Assembly (NCBI GenBank): GCA_028564705.1
Contig: JAPXFQ010002848.1
Location: forward strand, 124,001-188,000
Source of the DNA: Apricaphanius iberus
Taxonomy: Eukaryota; Chordata; Actinopteri; Cyprinodontiformes; Aphaniidae
Length of the DNA: 64,000 nt
Direction: 5' to 3'
Below, piece after piece: positions 11,686 to 24,544 of this stretch. A program made the translations under genes and the position numbers. Under the pieces are notes generated by a model. That model saw only the letters and a list, made by a program, of their open reading frames with translations, was not told where the DNA came from and ran no database searches. Position 1 is the first letter of the stretch. Every line of letters begins with the position of its first letter.

Positions 11686-12790
11686 TTGTGTGGAGAGGAG
11701 CTGTCGATGCATGTCTTGGTCACATCCGTCACATTGGGATTGCAACAATCGCCGTTATCATAAAAGTAAGTATCAGAGTTACATTCAGTGTCACATACTC
11801 CATTCCCCGGTTTGTGTTTAGGACAGTTATTCTGATGCCCATACATACAGTCACCTCCATCAAACCCTGTCAGTGGATGGCTACATTCAGGGTCACATTC
11901 ATCATTACCAATTTTGCCAATATCACAGTTGACAAGAATCAAGCGATCACGTAGGGGGGAGCTAGTCACATTATGAATGCTGAGTTCCCAGGATATATTG
12001 TAGGGACTGAAGGCATCATTAAGCTTCTGGTGCTGCAAGATAATTTGGTTGTCTGATACCGTTGGCCTCTTCTTGGAGTCGTCCCAAATGTTTACAACAC
12101 GATACCGTACTTTCTTTGGCCTACGGAAAGTCCAAAGATTGTTGTAGTTCTTAATCACGTCCACATTGTCGCACACAGTTTGGCCACAAGCTGGAGGTTC
12201 TAGAGTTGTGTCCAATGATCCCTCTGTATTTCCATTTCCATCACTAACTAGATATTCTTGCTGTCCAGGGCCTCCCTTCTCTGGCTGAGGAAAACTGCCA
12301 TCTTTAACCGTCAACCACTTGCGCCCTGGGTTCTCAAAGTTTTCACGTATGACTAAGTGAGGTAGATCTCTAGGATGTTCATGACCATGCATATCTCTGA
12401 TAATATCCCTCTGCCCACGAGCTTGCCTCCACAAACCCACCTTTTCCACTGTCCCCCTATAATTGTGATTCAGTGCATTTCCCCCAATCATCAGCACTTT
12501 GCACTTTTTGGTCAAATGACTGAAGACATCACCCGACTGCTCCCGGCTAACAGCAACTTGGGCCCCGTTAATGTACAGCTTCATGTACACACAATCATAT
12601 GTGATTGCCACATGTGCCCACTGGTTGGGTACATAACGAACATTAGCATGGATGGAGGTCACTTTATGAGCACGGTCAGTTTTGAGGGAAAAGAAGAACC
12701 GAGGGTCGCGGTTTCCATGTTCGCTAACTGCCTGGATCCCAAGCAGCCAACCTCTGTCACTGGAGGCGTAGAAACATTTGTCATACAGGC
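11686..12790 (-). CDS. pappa: Pappalysin-1 (PAPPA) exon 2: LamG remainder and two LNR modules
   Basis: This 1105-bp exon is open throughout on the minus strand, between an acceptor (TTTCTAG before 12790) and a donor (GTAAGA from 11685). It joins exon 1 in phase, and the junction codon gives 'IAGLYDKC'. It encodes residues of about 131-498. First comes the rest of the LamG-like domain (DRGWLLGI, KLYINGAQVA, KCKVLMIGG, ALNHNYRG), then 'LEPPACGQTVCDN', then two Lin12/Notch repeats at about 419-447 (ending GFDGGDC) and about 453-480 (GNGVCDTEC, then DNGDCC). NIS and NVT motifs are potential N-glycosylation sites. PAPPA is a secreted metzincin that cleaves IGF-binding proteins, mainly IGFBP-4, and raises local IGF activity. 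LNR modules bind calcium and help define substrate specificity. The zinc-binding HExxH region is encoded further left, outside the window. It could be either teleost PAPPA paralog; PAPPA2 is less likely from the LNR and LamG wording I remember. Confidence 0.95.
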
Positions 12791-13959
12791 CTAGAAAGAG
12801 AAAGAAAAAAATGTAATTAATATGTGTTTGTCTTATTTCTGCAATTTTGGTGTAAATATAAAAAGGGGTATATTATTTTTTCTGTAAAAGAAAAAAAAAT
12901 TTAGTTGATTCAAATGTGTTTTTCTGGAGAAACACCCAATATTTTGGTAAGATTCAAAAGCAGGGATTTTACATGTTTGGTTCTTTTGATACCTAAAACT
13001 TAGCTATTCTGGAAATTAGGTGGAAGTGTATGTTTAGCTAAGGGAGACCCCGTGGAAATATCCCCTGTATATATTTATGTTTATGTTAACATTGAGTACA
13101 TTGAAGTTCTACATGTGACGACTCTTGCCAGTGCGGGTTGCCAGAAACAGCTAGTTTTCTGCTAAAGCCTTGTTTTTGCAGAGGCACCGAAACACTTTTT
13201 TCCTGTTTCACTTGGAGCCTGCCTGTCAGCTTCGGGATCGTAATGTGTTTTTACTTCTTAGGGGATCTCTGAATGCTTACTGTTTGTTTATTAGCTTATG
13301 GCCTGCTGAAATGCTTTAAAAAGGTTCTTTTCAAAGCGTGGAAATAGTGTGTTCACAGGTGATAGAGCTGGACTCCGCTCTTGAGGCACTTTATGGGCTT
13401 TCAAGTAATTATTCCTATCCACAAAGAGACACTCAATCTTTGACCCACACACCCAGTTCCAAGAGTGATGAAGTGTTCTTAAGAGTTACCATTGAGATCA
13501 ACACTTGAGATTCCTGTAAATACCTTTCATATTTGCCTATTGTACCTTTATGTTAGTGTAAAGCTGATTATCAAAAAGATGATTATATCTTTACTTGAAC
13601 ACATACCCACCTGGATGTCTTTGTTCTTTATTGATTATATTTTTTACTAAGTCAGTTACAGTTACAAACAGAAAGGGCCTACAAAGTCTGCAGTAGGAAA
13701 GTTTGAGGTTTCACGAACCCCATACCCCCAAATCCCAAATAAGTCCCATGAACTAATGTAACAGAACAAAAACCTCACAGTATGCTACATTTTCAGAATG
13801 GTTCACAGAAACAAAACAAAAAAAGGTATTTCCTGACAGTAAGTTGATCCTATCAATATACCCTGGATTTTAAAATGTGCACATTATTCAACTAACTTGA
13901 GATTTAGGCTTGTTTTGTCAATTAGTAAAACCCTTGTATAAAAATAAAATAACTGAAAG

Positions 13960-14345
13960 TAGTCAATTTCGTTGTTAATTAATTTCTGAAAAAGACAAAT
14001 CAGGTTTTAGTTCTAAGGCCCTATCACCAGCCCCTGTAGCCCAGAGAATACACTTTGAAATACTTTTGTTGGTTTTTAAATCACTGAATGGCTTAGCTTG
14101 TAAATACGTTAATGATCTGTTATGGATGTATAAATGCTCCAGATTACTCATGTCGTCTTGTTCAAGTTTACTGTGCATCCCCACATTCAGAATCAAATAT
14201 GGAAAAGCAGCATTCAGTTTTTATGCTCCTCTGGTCTGTAACAAACTTCCAGAAAACTGTAAAAATGATGAAACAGTGAGGTCCTTTAAATCACGGCTAA
14301 AACCCCATTTGTATAAATTATTGATTATTAAGAACTGAAACATCA
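13960..14345 (+). pseudogene. L2-type LINE reverse-transcriptase 3' end remnant
   Basis: The plus-strand open stretch encodes 'LLVFKSLNGLACKYVNDLL', then 'AAFSFYAPLVCNKLPENCK' and 'VRSFKSRLKPHLYKLL'. This is the characteristic C-terminal tail of fish L2-clade ORF2 proteins (compare 'FKALNGLAPxYLxDLL', 'LWNxLPxxxR', 'FKxxLKTHLF'). The copy is 5'-truncated and carries stops upstream, so it is a dead fragment inserted in PAPPA intron 1 opposite to the gene. Confidence 0.75.
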
Positions 14346-15366
14346 CATAATTAATAGTTGTGTATCTTTCATTGTTTTCCATAACCTTTCCACTGCAGTG
14401 TTATGTTTTTGCTTGTTTGTTTTTATTTCTTTTAATTGTGTAAAGAACTCTAAAATTCCCTGCTGTTGAAAATGTTCTATATAGATGAACAACCTTGCTT
14501 TGCCTTATTTTCAATTTGAATAATTTATAAAATGTAAACAGTATAAAAATTTTACTTGAGCACACTATGAAACAGCACATGGTATACACCTCTTGACACA
14601 CCCATTCTACTTAATACTATATCACCGCATGGTCAATGTCTACAGTTATAAGATTATTTTGGTTTTTGGCTTGAAATCTACACACAGCTGGATGTGGATT
14701 TTAGTCTTTTTTTCTCTGCAATATTAAAGTTTTCATCTGGATTGACATCATTTCAGGGCAGAAATTAAGTTCATCATAGAGACCTGTAACTATGTAGCTT
14801 ACTCCTGTTAAAAACACTGACATAACAGTTTTAAATGGCTCCACCATTTCTTCTCTGCGATTGTGAATGGTGAATGAGAAACTGGAATGCTACCAAATAA
14901 CAGAGTTTAGTTTTTTTTCTTTTTTTTTCCTCTGAGCACCTCTAAACCCATTCCAAGTACACGATTTGAGACTAATGGTATTAACAGGCTGGCTAAAGGT
15001 GCAGAGACATTTGGCTATCTTTGACCTGTTCCTAATTGGATGCACATTAATACATTCATTAACTTGATATTTAATACACATATCTTCAAACCATTATGGT
15101 GTAGTTCACGATCAAGGTCAATCCCCAGGTTGATGATGTGGTCGGGCTTTCCAAAACTCCTGAAGAAGAAACCTTTCATCTATCGCCTTGTGTACTTAGA
15201 GCTAAAAGGTGTGCTAAAGTTCTCATAGGGTTTCTTGTGTAAACAGCTGTCATAATTCTGCCATGCTTAATTCTTGCATAAAGTTTATAGCAAATCACAT
15301 TTCTTCAGACCTAACACTGGGCACTGCAGCTCACACAAGCACGACTACATACACACACAAGACATC

Positions 15367-16220
15367 GTAGGGCTGTCAAACAATTAAAAATACTATCTAA
15401 TTAATCACAGAGTTGCTGTTAATTAATCCCGATTAATCGTGATTAATCAACATCCCTAAATATGTCCTAATTTCTGTATCAGTAAAGGACAAAACCATGC
15501 GCCTTTGCTATTTTTATTCAATTATGTTTTATGTTTGAGGGATGCCATTTAAAGTCATTCAATAAAAGATGACAATTGGAGGTGAGATTTACATCATTGC
15601 AACACTTGCTGTCATTGGCTGTTTTAAGTAACATGCCTTGCAAACTATCCAGAGAAGCTAGGACTAGTTATGAGACTCTTGTGTGTAACCAAGTCTTAGA
15701 TTGTAGTTTTTAAAGGGCAGTTTTATTGAAAATATTAGGATCTCTTGCTATAACTTACAGAATAATCCAATAAATGGCCTGCATTTCTATTTCACTTTAC
15801 ACTACATTCAGTCATTCACACGGTGGGAAGCTACTACACTGTAGCCACAGCTGCCTTGGGGCAGACATAAGCGAGGCTGCAAAGGGTTAAGTTTCTACCC
15901 CAAGGACACAACAACCATGATGGATTGAATTGGGATTCAAACCGGCAACCCACCGATTAAAGGAAGAATTCCTACCACATGTGCCATGGTGGCCCTTGAA
16001 CAGTTCCATGCAATAAAAACAATTAAATCAACAATAAATGAATGTACATCGATTGAAAAACTGTTACTTTAGGAATTTCTTTGAAACACTTTGCTAGTAG
16101 ATTTGCCATAGTATATTAAGAAAAGCTGACCAATCGCTGAGCTCACAGAGTACAAGATCCCGCCCCATTTAACTTCCACGTTGCTACCTCTGGTTAGCAA
16201 AAATGGCGCAATGAGGCAAA
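15367..16220. mobile_element. Old DNA-transposon-like repeat with nested repeat
   Basis: The left portion 'agggctgtcaaacaattaaa' followed by repeated 'attaatcg'-type motifs near 15415-15450 is the known start of a widely dispersed vertebrate non-autonomous DNA element. The right boundary is uncertain and is placed near the GC-richer 'cccgccccatttaac' region. The segment 15790-15990 inside it looks like a separate insertion. No coding frame is visible. Confidence 0.4.
15780..15990. repeat. Fish interspersed repeat ('gaggctgc...ccaaggacacaac' type), copy 1
   Basis: The segment contains 'cttggggcagacataagcga', 'gaggctgc', 'accccaaggacacaac' and 'gggattcaaaccggcaaccc'. The last is followed by a stretch that could derive from a tRNA-like B box. 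Related copies occur at 57255-57540 and, more diverged, at 40620-40830. Three copies in one window support a dispersed family; its class is not determined. Confidence 0.55.
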
Positions 16221-18479
16221 ATATGATTCAAAGCTTTGAAAAGTTTTGCAGTTTTTACTCATCTGTTGTATATGCATGTAAGCACATGCATTTCATCCCT
16301 AAATTTTATATATATATGTGCACACCAACACAGTCCTAATCAGCTTTATCATGTGCATTTCCCTTGCATTTGTTGTTTTTTGTTAGTTTGTTTGTTTTGT
16401 CTTGTTTCTTTCCATAACAACATACTTCATAAAGATGGTGGAGTCAAAATCCACACATGCACACACAAAGAAAAATGTAACATAGACTTGATAAAAAAGC
16501 AGAGAGGAAGGGAACAATGAGGACTTGTCTACTTTTCAAATGTTCTGTCTCTGAAAGGTCAACAAGCATCTTTCTCATCTTTATACTAAAGTGACCTGAA
16601 CAAATTGAGGAGAAAATAGTGGAAAATTACACTAATATTATAAAGTCAAAATAAAGATAGTCATTAGAAAAAAGATTAGAACATAAAAACTCATTTCAAT
16701 TGCATTTTAAAGTAAATGACTAAATATCTTGAATAGAAGAATATGGAAGCTGAAAAAAAGCTGTTCAGCACCTAGTGCATTCCTGTCAGGACGCTTAAAG
16801 TCCAACACAGTTAAAAGTTCTAGCTGGGGCAAAGCTCTCTCCAAAAATGCTTTGACATTTCTGACCAGTTTATTAATCATTATCTCCAGTTTATTTATCT
16901 CCCTTTTAGTATCACAGTAACATTCATAAGAGATCACCTTGACACGGTTTTTGAGGTCTGACGAGGGCAAAAAACAAGCTAGGATTGCACTTCAATGTTT
17001 ATGTTCATAACATCACACTGGGTGAAAGCACCAAGATATATCTTTTATCACAGCAATTATCAGCTAACGTCTGCATATAATTGTCTCCAGCAAGTCATGG
17101 AAGAATGCCACTGTTTCTTTTGTGACTTATTTTTCCTCTTTTTTGATGCGGGATAGCCCAGCATGAACCGGATGCAAAAGCTAAAAGGGCACAACAGAGT
17201 TTGCATAACAATTGAATACAGAACCTGATGTCCCGATTCTAGGTCATTCTGAATACGTGTGTGTGTGAAGTCTCTAATAGGTGACTCTCTCTTAGACTTA
17301 TATATGCTAAGGAAATGGCACAAATTAACAGTCAATGGAGCCTTCCAGAGGTGATAAGGTGAAAAGGGCATTGCTAATATAGTTGGCTGATTACAAAGTG
17401 CTCTACCCAAGCATATTATTTAAAATATACTTGTAAGAAAAAAAAAGGTATAATGGAAAAGGTGCATATGGAATAGAGATAACTGTGGCCTTAAAATTAT
17501 GGCAAGAAAAGTGTTTGGAGGAGATTCACAAGGCGTGGACTGCTGCAGCAAGGGTCAGCACCTCAACAGATGCCACCTACAGCTGTATCCAGGACAAGGG
17601 CAACAAGTGTGCCATTCCTTATGTATACCTATTCATTAACAACAGTTATTTCACCTGGGCTAAGAAGAAAGAAATCTGGACTCTTGCTCAGTTGTCCAGA
17701 GTTCAGAGTTGTTCAAATAAAGGTAAATTTAGAGTTTTATTTGGAAATAAAGGTACTAAAGTCTGGAGGAAATGAGTAGACCCCCGTAATCTAAGTTACT
17801 CTAGATCCAGTGTAGACCTCAGCATAGCCACAGGCTGTTCACCTCCATGCTGCACCACAATGATCCAGTAATTAATATACAAAGAGGCCCAAATGAGCAT
17901 TAACAGTACCATAAATGAACATACTTTTGACTAATATTTCTATTTTTAAAAAGTAATAGTCGTCATATTCGAATTTTCTGATGAACTGAATAGTGTGTTT
18001 TTATCAGCACAAAAAAATTATCAAAGTTAACAAGAAAATAAATGTTTAAAGTAATTTGTGTGCCAGGCCATGCTTGATGCATGCCACTTTTAGGCCCTCA
18101 GACAGCATTGCATGGGAAATCATCATCATAATCAATAAAGCCCTACTTGGATGGGAGCAGCTTAGAAACCCCCGTCACTCTGCATCATCAACAGATAATG
18201 TACCATGAAACCATAGTCCTTAAGGAGAAAACCACAAATCAGCTCTGTGCAGAAAAAAAACAAGTTCTGTACATGTAAGCTCATGTCAAATGGACAAACA
18301 TTACGTACACGTTCTGTGGTCAGTTGAGTTCACTTGTGAGCAAGTTTCTGGACAAATTTATGTAGCCAAAGATCAGTTTCAGTGCATCAAGGTGACTTGC
18401 ACTACTATGGATGTACCACAACTTATAGTTCATTACTTGCAATTTTGTGGTTATTGACTTAATTTGATTGACTAACATT

Positions 18480-18705
18480 GCAGGTGTGTCCAAATTCAGT
18501 CCTTTAGAGTTGGTATCCTGCATTTTCCAGTTCTTTCACTGTCTCAACACACTTGAATCAAACAAGGATTCATTAGCAGTCCTGTGCAGAACTTTGACAT
18601 GCTAAGGAGGTGGTTGGATCTGTGCTGGAGCAGAGAGACTTCAAAAACTGGAAAGACACTGACTGAGCTTAAACTGGAGAACTGGAGCTGGACACCCATT
18701 CATTA
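18480..18705. mobile_element. Small palindromic MITE
   Basis: The ends 'ggtgtgtccaaattcagtcc' and 'ggagctggacaccc' are inverted relatives. The internal blocks 'tgcattttccagttctttca' and 'aaaaactggaaagacactg' pair, and 'cacacttgaatcaaacaagg' lies near the centre. The element of about 220 bp is of a kind found in many copies in fish. It lacks coding capacity. Confidence 0.55.
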
Positions 18706-19175
18706 AAGCCATCAAAACAGTTTTCAAATTGTTTTAATTAACAAATGGACATTTTTTTAGGCATGATAGTTTGACTAACAAAGATCCTAAGAATGCTATC
18801 TTACATTGGCTATTGTTATACAGTAATTCATGAGGTCACTGAGGAACTGTAGGCTTTTTTCTCTGTTCATAGAGCAAAGAAAAGCCTCTGATTTCTAAAA
18901 ATAATTTAAGTTTTTATAAGCTGTACACTAAACATAAAAATTATGGCGGCATCATAATTTGAATATATATATACACAACATCTTACTCTAAAGATGGTTC
19001 AAACAAAATAATGTATTGCTTTAAATTGTCAATAGTGATTTCCAGTCAAAATGATTTTGTATATAATATAATAATTCGTAATAATTAGAGAAACAAAAAA
19101 GGAGGATCATGGTGTCTCGAGAGGAGCTGCAGAGATTCACAACTAAGATGGCAGAGCCTGTTGACAGCCATAAAA

Positions 19176-19270
<95 letters not shown>
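19176..19270. repeat. (GAAA)n microsatellite
   Basis: About 24 tandem AAAG/GAAA units. Open frames of 65-108 codons on both strands here are artefacts of this array. Confidence 0.98.
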
Positions 19271-19559
19271 TATTTGATGAAAGAAAGCCATACGATGTAC
19301 TGTGTGCCATTTTCCACAGGTCCTGTAAAGGACACAGCAATAGTCAATGAAGGAGCTCTAGTCAGATGAGACCAAACTTGATTTTTTGTTTATGCTACAT
19401 GTAAAACACTGCATGTGGTGGGTAACTAACACTGCAAATCATCCTGAACACACTATTCCACCTACTATGAGGCTATGTCATACTATTTTGTAAGGACAGA
19501 GAGGCTGGTACGAGTTGCTGGGAATACAGATGGATGAATAAATACTTTTAGAGGCTGCA

Positions 19560-19630
19560 TAAATGAATGAATGAATGAATGAATGAATGAATGAATGAAT
19601 GAATGAATGAATGAATGAATGAATAAATGA
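19560..19630. repeat. (GAAT)n microsatellite
   Basis: About 16 tandem units of AATG with few errors, ending gaataaatga. Confidence 0.98.
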
Positions 19631-22260
19631 TACATTTAGAGATAAAGCTAACTGGGAATCTAAGGAAAAACTTGAAAATGTACTGTATGTTCATTGATGC
19701 TCTATGTTCAATCAGACTGAGCATGAGGTATTTTGCCGAAGAAGGATGGGCAAAAACATTATTCTCTAGTTGTGCAAAGTTGCTGAGACCCTGAGAGACT
19801 TGCAGCTGCAACTGTAGTGAAAGGCAGTTCCACAAATGATTGTCTCAGAAGGGCTGAGTACAAATGCAAACCACGTATCCTTTTTCATTCCCCTTCCCAA
19901 TTGCCAACTTACTTTTACGTGTTCTTCTTTTACGTACCAAAAATAATTTGAAGCTTGTGGATGAAAGAGTAAAAAACAAAAACAAAAATGAGGAAGCATA
20001 AGTATTTTTGGAAAGCACTGTTGTTGTTTCAAATGTCTTATTTTACCAAGATATTTTGAAAGTTAAGAGCATGTGCTTACTTTTAACAGTAACAGCATAT
20101 ACTCTGTCCTACTGCATTTAGAGGTGGTAAACATCACTAAGACCTTATACCTATCAGAATACAAGGATAGAAGATATTTAAATGTAAACTGAAAACTCAA
20201 CTGGAAAAATTATTGATATTATTATTCTCGAGGGTTGATGAAACATTTCAAAACCAGTTAAATCAGCATGCATGTATACAGCTGAAAACAAGTTTTTCAA
20301 ATGTCAGAGAAGCATCGCTACATGTATTCATGCACCAAAATGAATTCTGGAAGAGAAAAAAAGAGTAAACAGATATTGCAGTGGTCAAAAACAATGGAGT
20401 TAAAGGAAAAAGGAAACGAAAAAAATAGCAACCACAAACAACACCGTGCCGGGATAAAAACAAGGGGATGGAGCATTTTTACAGGCAGTCGGATTTTTAT
20501 GAGCTGAATTAGATTTAAAAGATTAGGCTCTCCAGAATTTGTTTAATCATCATATTTGTTGCTTTTTGAGTTGCCTTTCTGGTGCTCTGATGGACCTAAG
20601 TCTTAAAATTGCACACATAAGATTATACATAAATACTAATCTCTGGTCAGGAAGAGCTACTACAAAATGGGGCTGGGCAATAACAATAACAACAACAATA
20701 CCTGCAGAAAATAATATGATTTCATACATTATGTGCAAAGATGCTCAATCTGAGTTATAAATGTGTCAGAAATGCTTTTGGGAAAACCATGAGGAGGTTG
20801 GAACTAATGTTTCTCTTGCATTAGATTCCATAAATTTGGTAGATGTCCCTGATATCATGCCCGTCCTGTGAATAATCACTCAGTAGACCACCCCTCAACT
20901 CCCTCAGCTTCAGTTTGAGACTCACAAGAGATTGTTTTGCAGTTCCAGTTTGCCAACTAACACTTACGTAAAAGTGTTGTGTATGTCAGACACACACACA
21001 CATCAGTGAGTATTTATGTGATCAGGGTGGAGGGGTGTTTTAAGGTCTGATGGACTGACAGAGGTGAGGGGGGGATGCTGGAGAGGAGCGCAATTTTTTT
21101 AAATATAGGCCTAGCTTAGTAACGTCTCAATACAGATTGGCTTACAGAAGGGCAAGGAGGACTGAGTTCAATTCAGTTCACTTCAGTTCACAGACGTCTG
21201 GACAAGTACTAGAATAGGCAACGACTTGTGTTTGCAACGCTCCCTATCGGCAAGTAACGGTAAAATAAAAAAATAAAAAAATAAATAAAACATTTATAGA
21301 AATATTTATGTACGTAAAAAAAATACTGTAATGCACAGTAGGCGCTATTGGTCAGAAACAAATTATGTAGTGTTAAGGTTTTGTGGGACTCCTTTACGCA
21401 TGGCTGCAGGCAGCAGTGCGCACAGACAGCAAGCGTCCCCCCTGACGGCAAGGATCCGTCTGCTGAGGTGACAGTGCACCGACGTCTGCCTTTATCGCTG
21501 AATAGAAATGCATCACCTTTGTCTGACTGAATTCTAAATTAGGCACGATTGTTTCGCACAGTTGTCGTCATTAGTGCTTGTAAAGCTTTCGGAACAAAAA
21601 CGCACCTACACGTCCGCACATGAGGGGAACCCTACATGTTGCAGTCCCGTCTCGTAACTCCGGTAGCCAATCCAGAGGTGTCGATTTGATGATGGGGGTG
21701 GAAGGTGGAGTGCCGGGAGGGGGGACACTCGGGCTTGCAGCTTGAGCTGCGAGCTTTGAGCGCCGCTATGCCCAGCACGGATTTCTCCCGGTTTGTGCCG
21801 AACGTGACGTGCTCGCGCACAAAGTTTTGACCATTACATCATAGCTTTAAAATAGCCAAGTCGGCCCTGAGAAATTACATTTTACGCACAGTGACATCAG
21901 CTGCCGGTCAAAGATGCAGCAGCCTATAACTGCTGTCCCAATTCCGCTATAGGCTTTCTGATCTCCTATAGATGATGGACATACAGAGAAAAAAACAGAC
22001 CAAAAATAAATTTGTGTTTAAAGGAAAATTATATCAAACTAGTGTTTCCTCTATGAGGTGGGAAACTTTAATGTGATTTAAAGTCTCCAGTGCGTTACCT
22101 AAAATATCCGCCACACTTTTCTGAGCATTACATCATTGTCTAGTCTGATAAATGAACTCATTTTAAACTCTTGGAAAACAGCACAAATCCACGATGCATT
22201 AACCCACTTCTAACTATTACAATTTAGTTAGAATAATAATAAAATGACAGAAAATCATAC

Positions 22261-22651
22261 CTGCGATTACTGTGGGCGATCGCTGACCTCCCTCAGGCTT
22301 GATCCACATCTCCAGAGTGAAATTGCCTCTGGGTATCTCCACACCAGGCTTTAGACGCAGCTGATCCCCCCGGCCGGTAAAATAAACAGCCTTGCCCCGT
22401 TCCGGAGAGTCGTACTCCGCGTGAGAGGAGCGCCGGCGCTGGCGGAGCAACCGCCGCTCCATCCCGGGTAAAGACCGCTTGCCCCGGGGCAGACGTGTGG
22501 CACAAGCCCCTGGGATGGTGGCTCTCGCCTCCCTAATGCTCACCAGCTCTCTCTTGGATCTCCCCTTTCGCCGGACTGTCCCGCACTCTGATCCAAGACA
22601 CAGGATGAGAATCACCAGGCAAGACACCCAGGGTGATGTCCAAAGTTTCAT
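22261..22651 (-). CDS. pappa: Pappalysin-1 (PAPPA) exon 1: signal peptide, propeptide, start of LamG
   Basis: The ATG at 22651 opens 130 codons up to a donor (GTATGA) after 22261, and the split glycine codon continues in exon 2. The N-terminus MKLWTSPWVSCLVILILC is a clear signal peptide (about residues 1-22), followed by a basic propeptide with several Arg/Lys clusters. 'RRLLRQRRR' is a good proprotein-convertase site before the mature chain. The LamG-like domain then begins: 'KAVYFTGRGDQLRLKPG', 'FTLEMWIKPEGGQRSP'. This matches the order and wording of vertebrate PAPPA, where 'GRGxQLRL' and 'EGGQRSPxVI' are conserved. The product would be secreted and processed. The exon sits in locally GC-rich sequence, as expected for a first exon. 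No other ATG upstream continues the frame, and the A-rich start context is only a moderate Kozak match. Confidence 0.93.
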
Positions 22652-22900
22652 TTTTTGGACAAAAAAAAAAAAAAAAAAAAAAAAAAAACAGTAACAAAAA
22701 AAAAAATCAAAATAAGCGGGAAGGGGGAAATGAAATAAGTAAAAAAAAAAACTGGGGAAAAAATATATGTGTCCAAAATGTTCTTCTGTTTAGGATCCTC
22801 CCGAGTTTTTCCTTCTCTCTTTTTACAGCGGCAGAATGTCAAACGGTATAAACTGTCTAAATAAACCCATAAAGCTATGCTGTTTTCCCCTCTTTATATT
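22652..22900 (-). promoter_or_regulatory. Probable PAPPA 5' UTR and TATA-like promoter
   Basis: On the minus strand a TATAAA (22898-22893, context CAATATAAAGAGGGG) lies about 245 bases upstream of the start codon, which would place transcription initiation near 22865. The intervening sequence has no obvious intron. This is a motif-based inference; no cap site can be seen from sequence. Confidence 0.35.
22661..22688. repeat. A28 tract (T28 in the PAPPA 5' UTR)
   Basis: A run of 28 A on the plus strand begins 10 bases upstream of the PAPPA start codon, so the transcript would carry a U-tract in its 5' UTR if transcription starts further upstream. More A-rich runs follow to about 22760. Such runs are length-variable. 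Confidence 0.95.
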
Positions 22901-23519
22901 GCTAAGCCACGACCCCCTCTCTTAAGCAAAACTACTCTGGAGACATTCAGGGGACACAGGAATATTTCATTCATGTATGTGTTCCACGGTTTCTTTTCAG
23001 TGGGTCCCATTTAGCCAAGGGGATGACTAATAACTAATCAATCAAGAGGGGGTCTGGCCGATGCCCCCCTCAATCCTCTGGAAGGTAGGAGTTACTCGTA
23101 GAAATCCACAGTTGTCCGCCAACCTCTTGTCACACCTTTTTGTTGTTTCCTTATCCTACTCGTAAAACAGCATAAGAAATGGCACATAGCCTATTAAATT
23201 CCAAGTGTCAGAAACCCGACCTTTCATATTTATTACAGAGAAAAAGGAGCCAAATGAAGATCAAAAATGAAATAATAATAAAAAGAAGTTCCCTTTTACT
23301 CTTTGTGGCAGTACAAAAGTTCAAATGCACTGTGATATATCTGTTAAGGCGCATGAGAGGCAGAGGGACAGAGAGCTGAAGGACTAACCATCGCGGTCCT
23401 CATTGCCTGAAACAGAAACAGATACACTTGGAGTAGTCGGAGCCTGTCGTCCGCATCCAGCTACTCTCAAAAGTGAGTTAAAGAACAAGTCATATTTCAG
23501 ATGTTCCGGGGCTTTCTGA

Positions 23520-23612
23520 GTGTGTGCTTAAGTGTGCGTGTGTGTGTGCGTGCGTGTGTGTGTGAGTGTGCTGTGTATGCATGTTGTGTGTGTAAGTGTG
23601 AGTGCGCGTGTT
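23520..23612. repeat. (GT)n-rich microsatellite
   Basis: An imperfect GT/GC array (gtgtgcgtgtgtgtgtgcg and similar). The open frames on either strand across it are repeat artefacts. Confidence 0.9.
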
Positions 23613-24544
23613 TTCATAGTGGGAAGTCACACAGGTAAGCAACGCAAACCGACGGCAGGTCCCTTCGCGATACATAGAGAGATGTTTGGAGTTTGGGAGG
23701 CGTATATGTATCCCTCTAGCGGTTACAGTTTAAACAATCCTACACGTGCACACGTCGCACAACAGGAGATAATTACCAAGCAGTATGAGGGGCATACAAG
23801 AAATTGTCCAATCTTGACCTGATTATGTTAGTAGAAAAGTTTGGGCATTAATCAAAATAGCCTACAAAGCAGATAGGCTTATTTATCACTCAGATTCAAT
23901 AGTAATTAGAATGAGTGATTTTGATTTTGAGATTTGTGTAATAGGAGACAAATGCTATAGCCTACTTAGGACTTTAACTAAAGATGAAAAGACAAAATCA
24001 TGATGTAAATAACTAAGTTATTTTTAATCAAAATATGTTATCATAGAAATTGAAAGCATGTGATTAACAGGTCAAGTGATTAGTCTACATTATTTAGCTC
24101 TGTTTATAGTTTTAAAATAGCAAAAGATTGTGCTCCTTCGGCTGGTTTTTCTGAAGTCATGTTTACCCTATAATTAAAAATGTATAAACATGTGAGTAAC
24201 AAAAGTTCAGCTCTAGGTCACTTGTTCCTTTCATCAATTCATACCCCTATTTGTACCCCTGTTGCCATTTTAGTCCCTCCTAATCCCACTTCGCACCATA
24301 GATGGACCTTTTCCATGCACTAAACCCTGTTAAATTTTGGGTTATTTTCCTTTGTGGTTTAATATTTTTGATACATTTTTGAGATAGATATTGATAAAAT
24401 TGTTTGAATTTAATATATAATATAAATGATATCTTATTTTCTAAAGACAGCCAATTTCCATTAAATGTGTGTTTGATTCCCTGCTTTGGCCTATCGACTC
24501 TTATTAAATTTGGCAGAACCCTTCTCAAAGCATTTCTGCTTGTA

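Larger units (their letters stand above)
12791..22260 (-). other. PAPPA intron 1
   Basis: It is bounded by the exon-1 donor (GTATGA, minus strand from 22260) and the exon-2 acceptor at 12792-12791, and the phase matches across it. About 9.5 kb of mostly AT-rich DNA holds an L2 LINE remnant, an old DNA-transposon region at 15367-16220, a small MITE at 18480-18705, (GAAA)n and (GAAT)n arrays, and a GC/CpG-richer patch near 21640-21840. I see nothing identifiable in about 12800-13950, 14600-15360, 16230-18470 and 19640-21600. Confidence 0.85.

Noticed and set aside
12375..12794. 139-codon plus-strand open frame over PAPPA exon 2
   Set aside because: It is the antisense shadow of the well-supported PAPPA coding sequence.
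19021..19369. Open frames of 65-108 codons on both strands
   Set aside because: They run across the (GAAA)n array and encode only Phe/Leu/Ser or Lys/Glu/Arg repeats.
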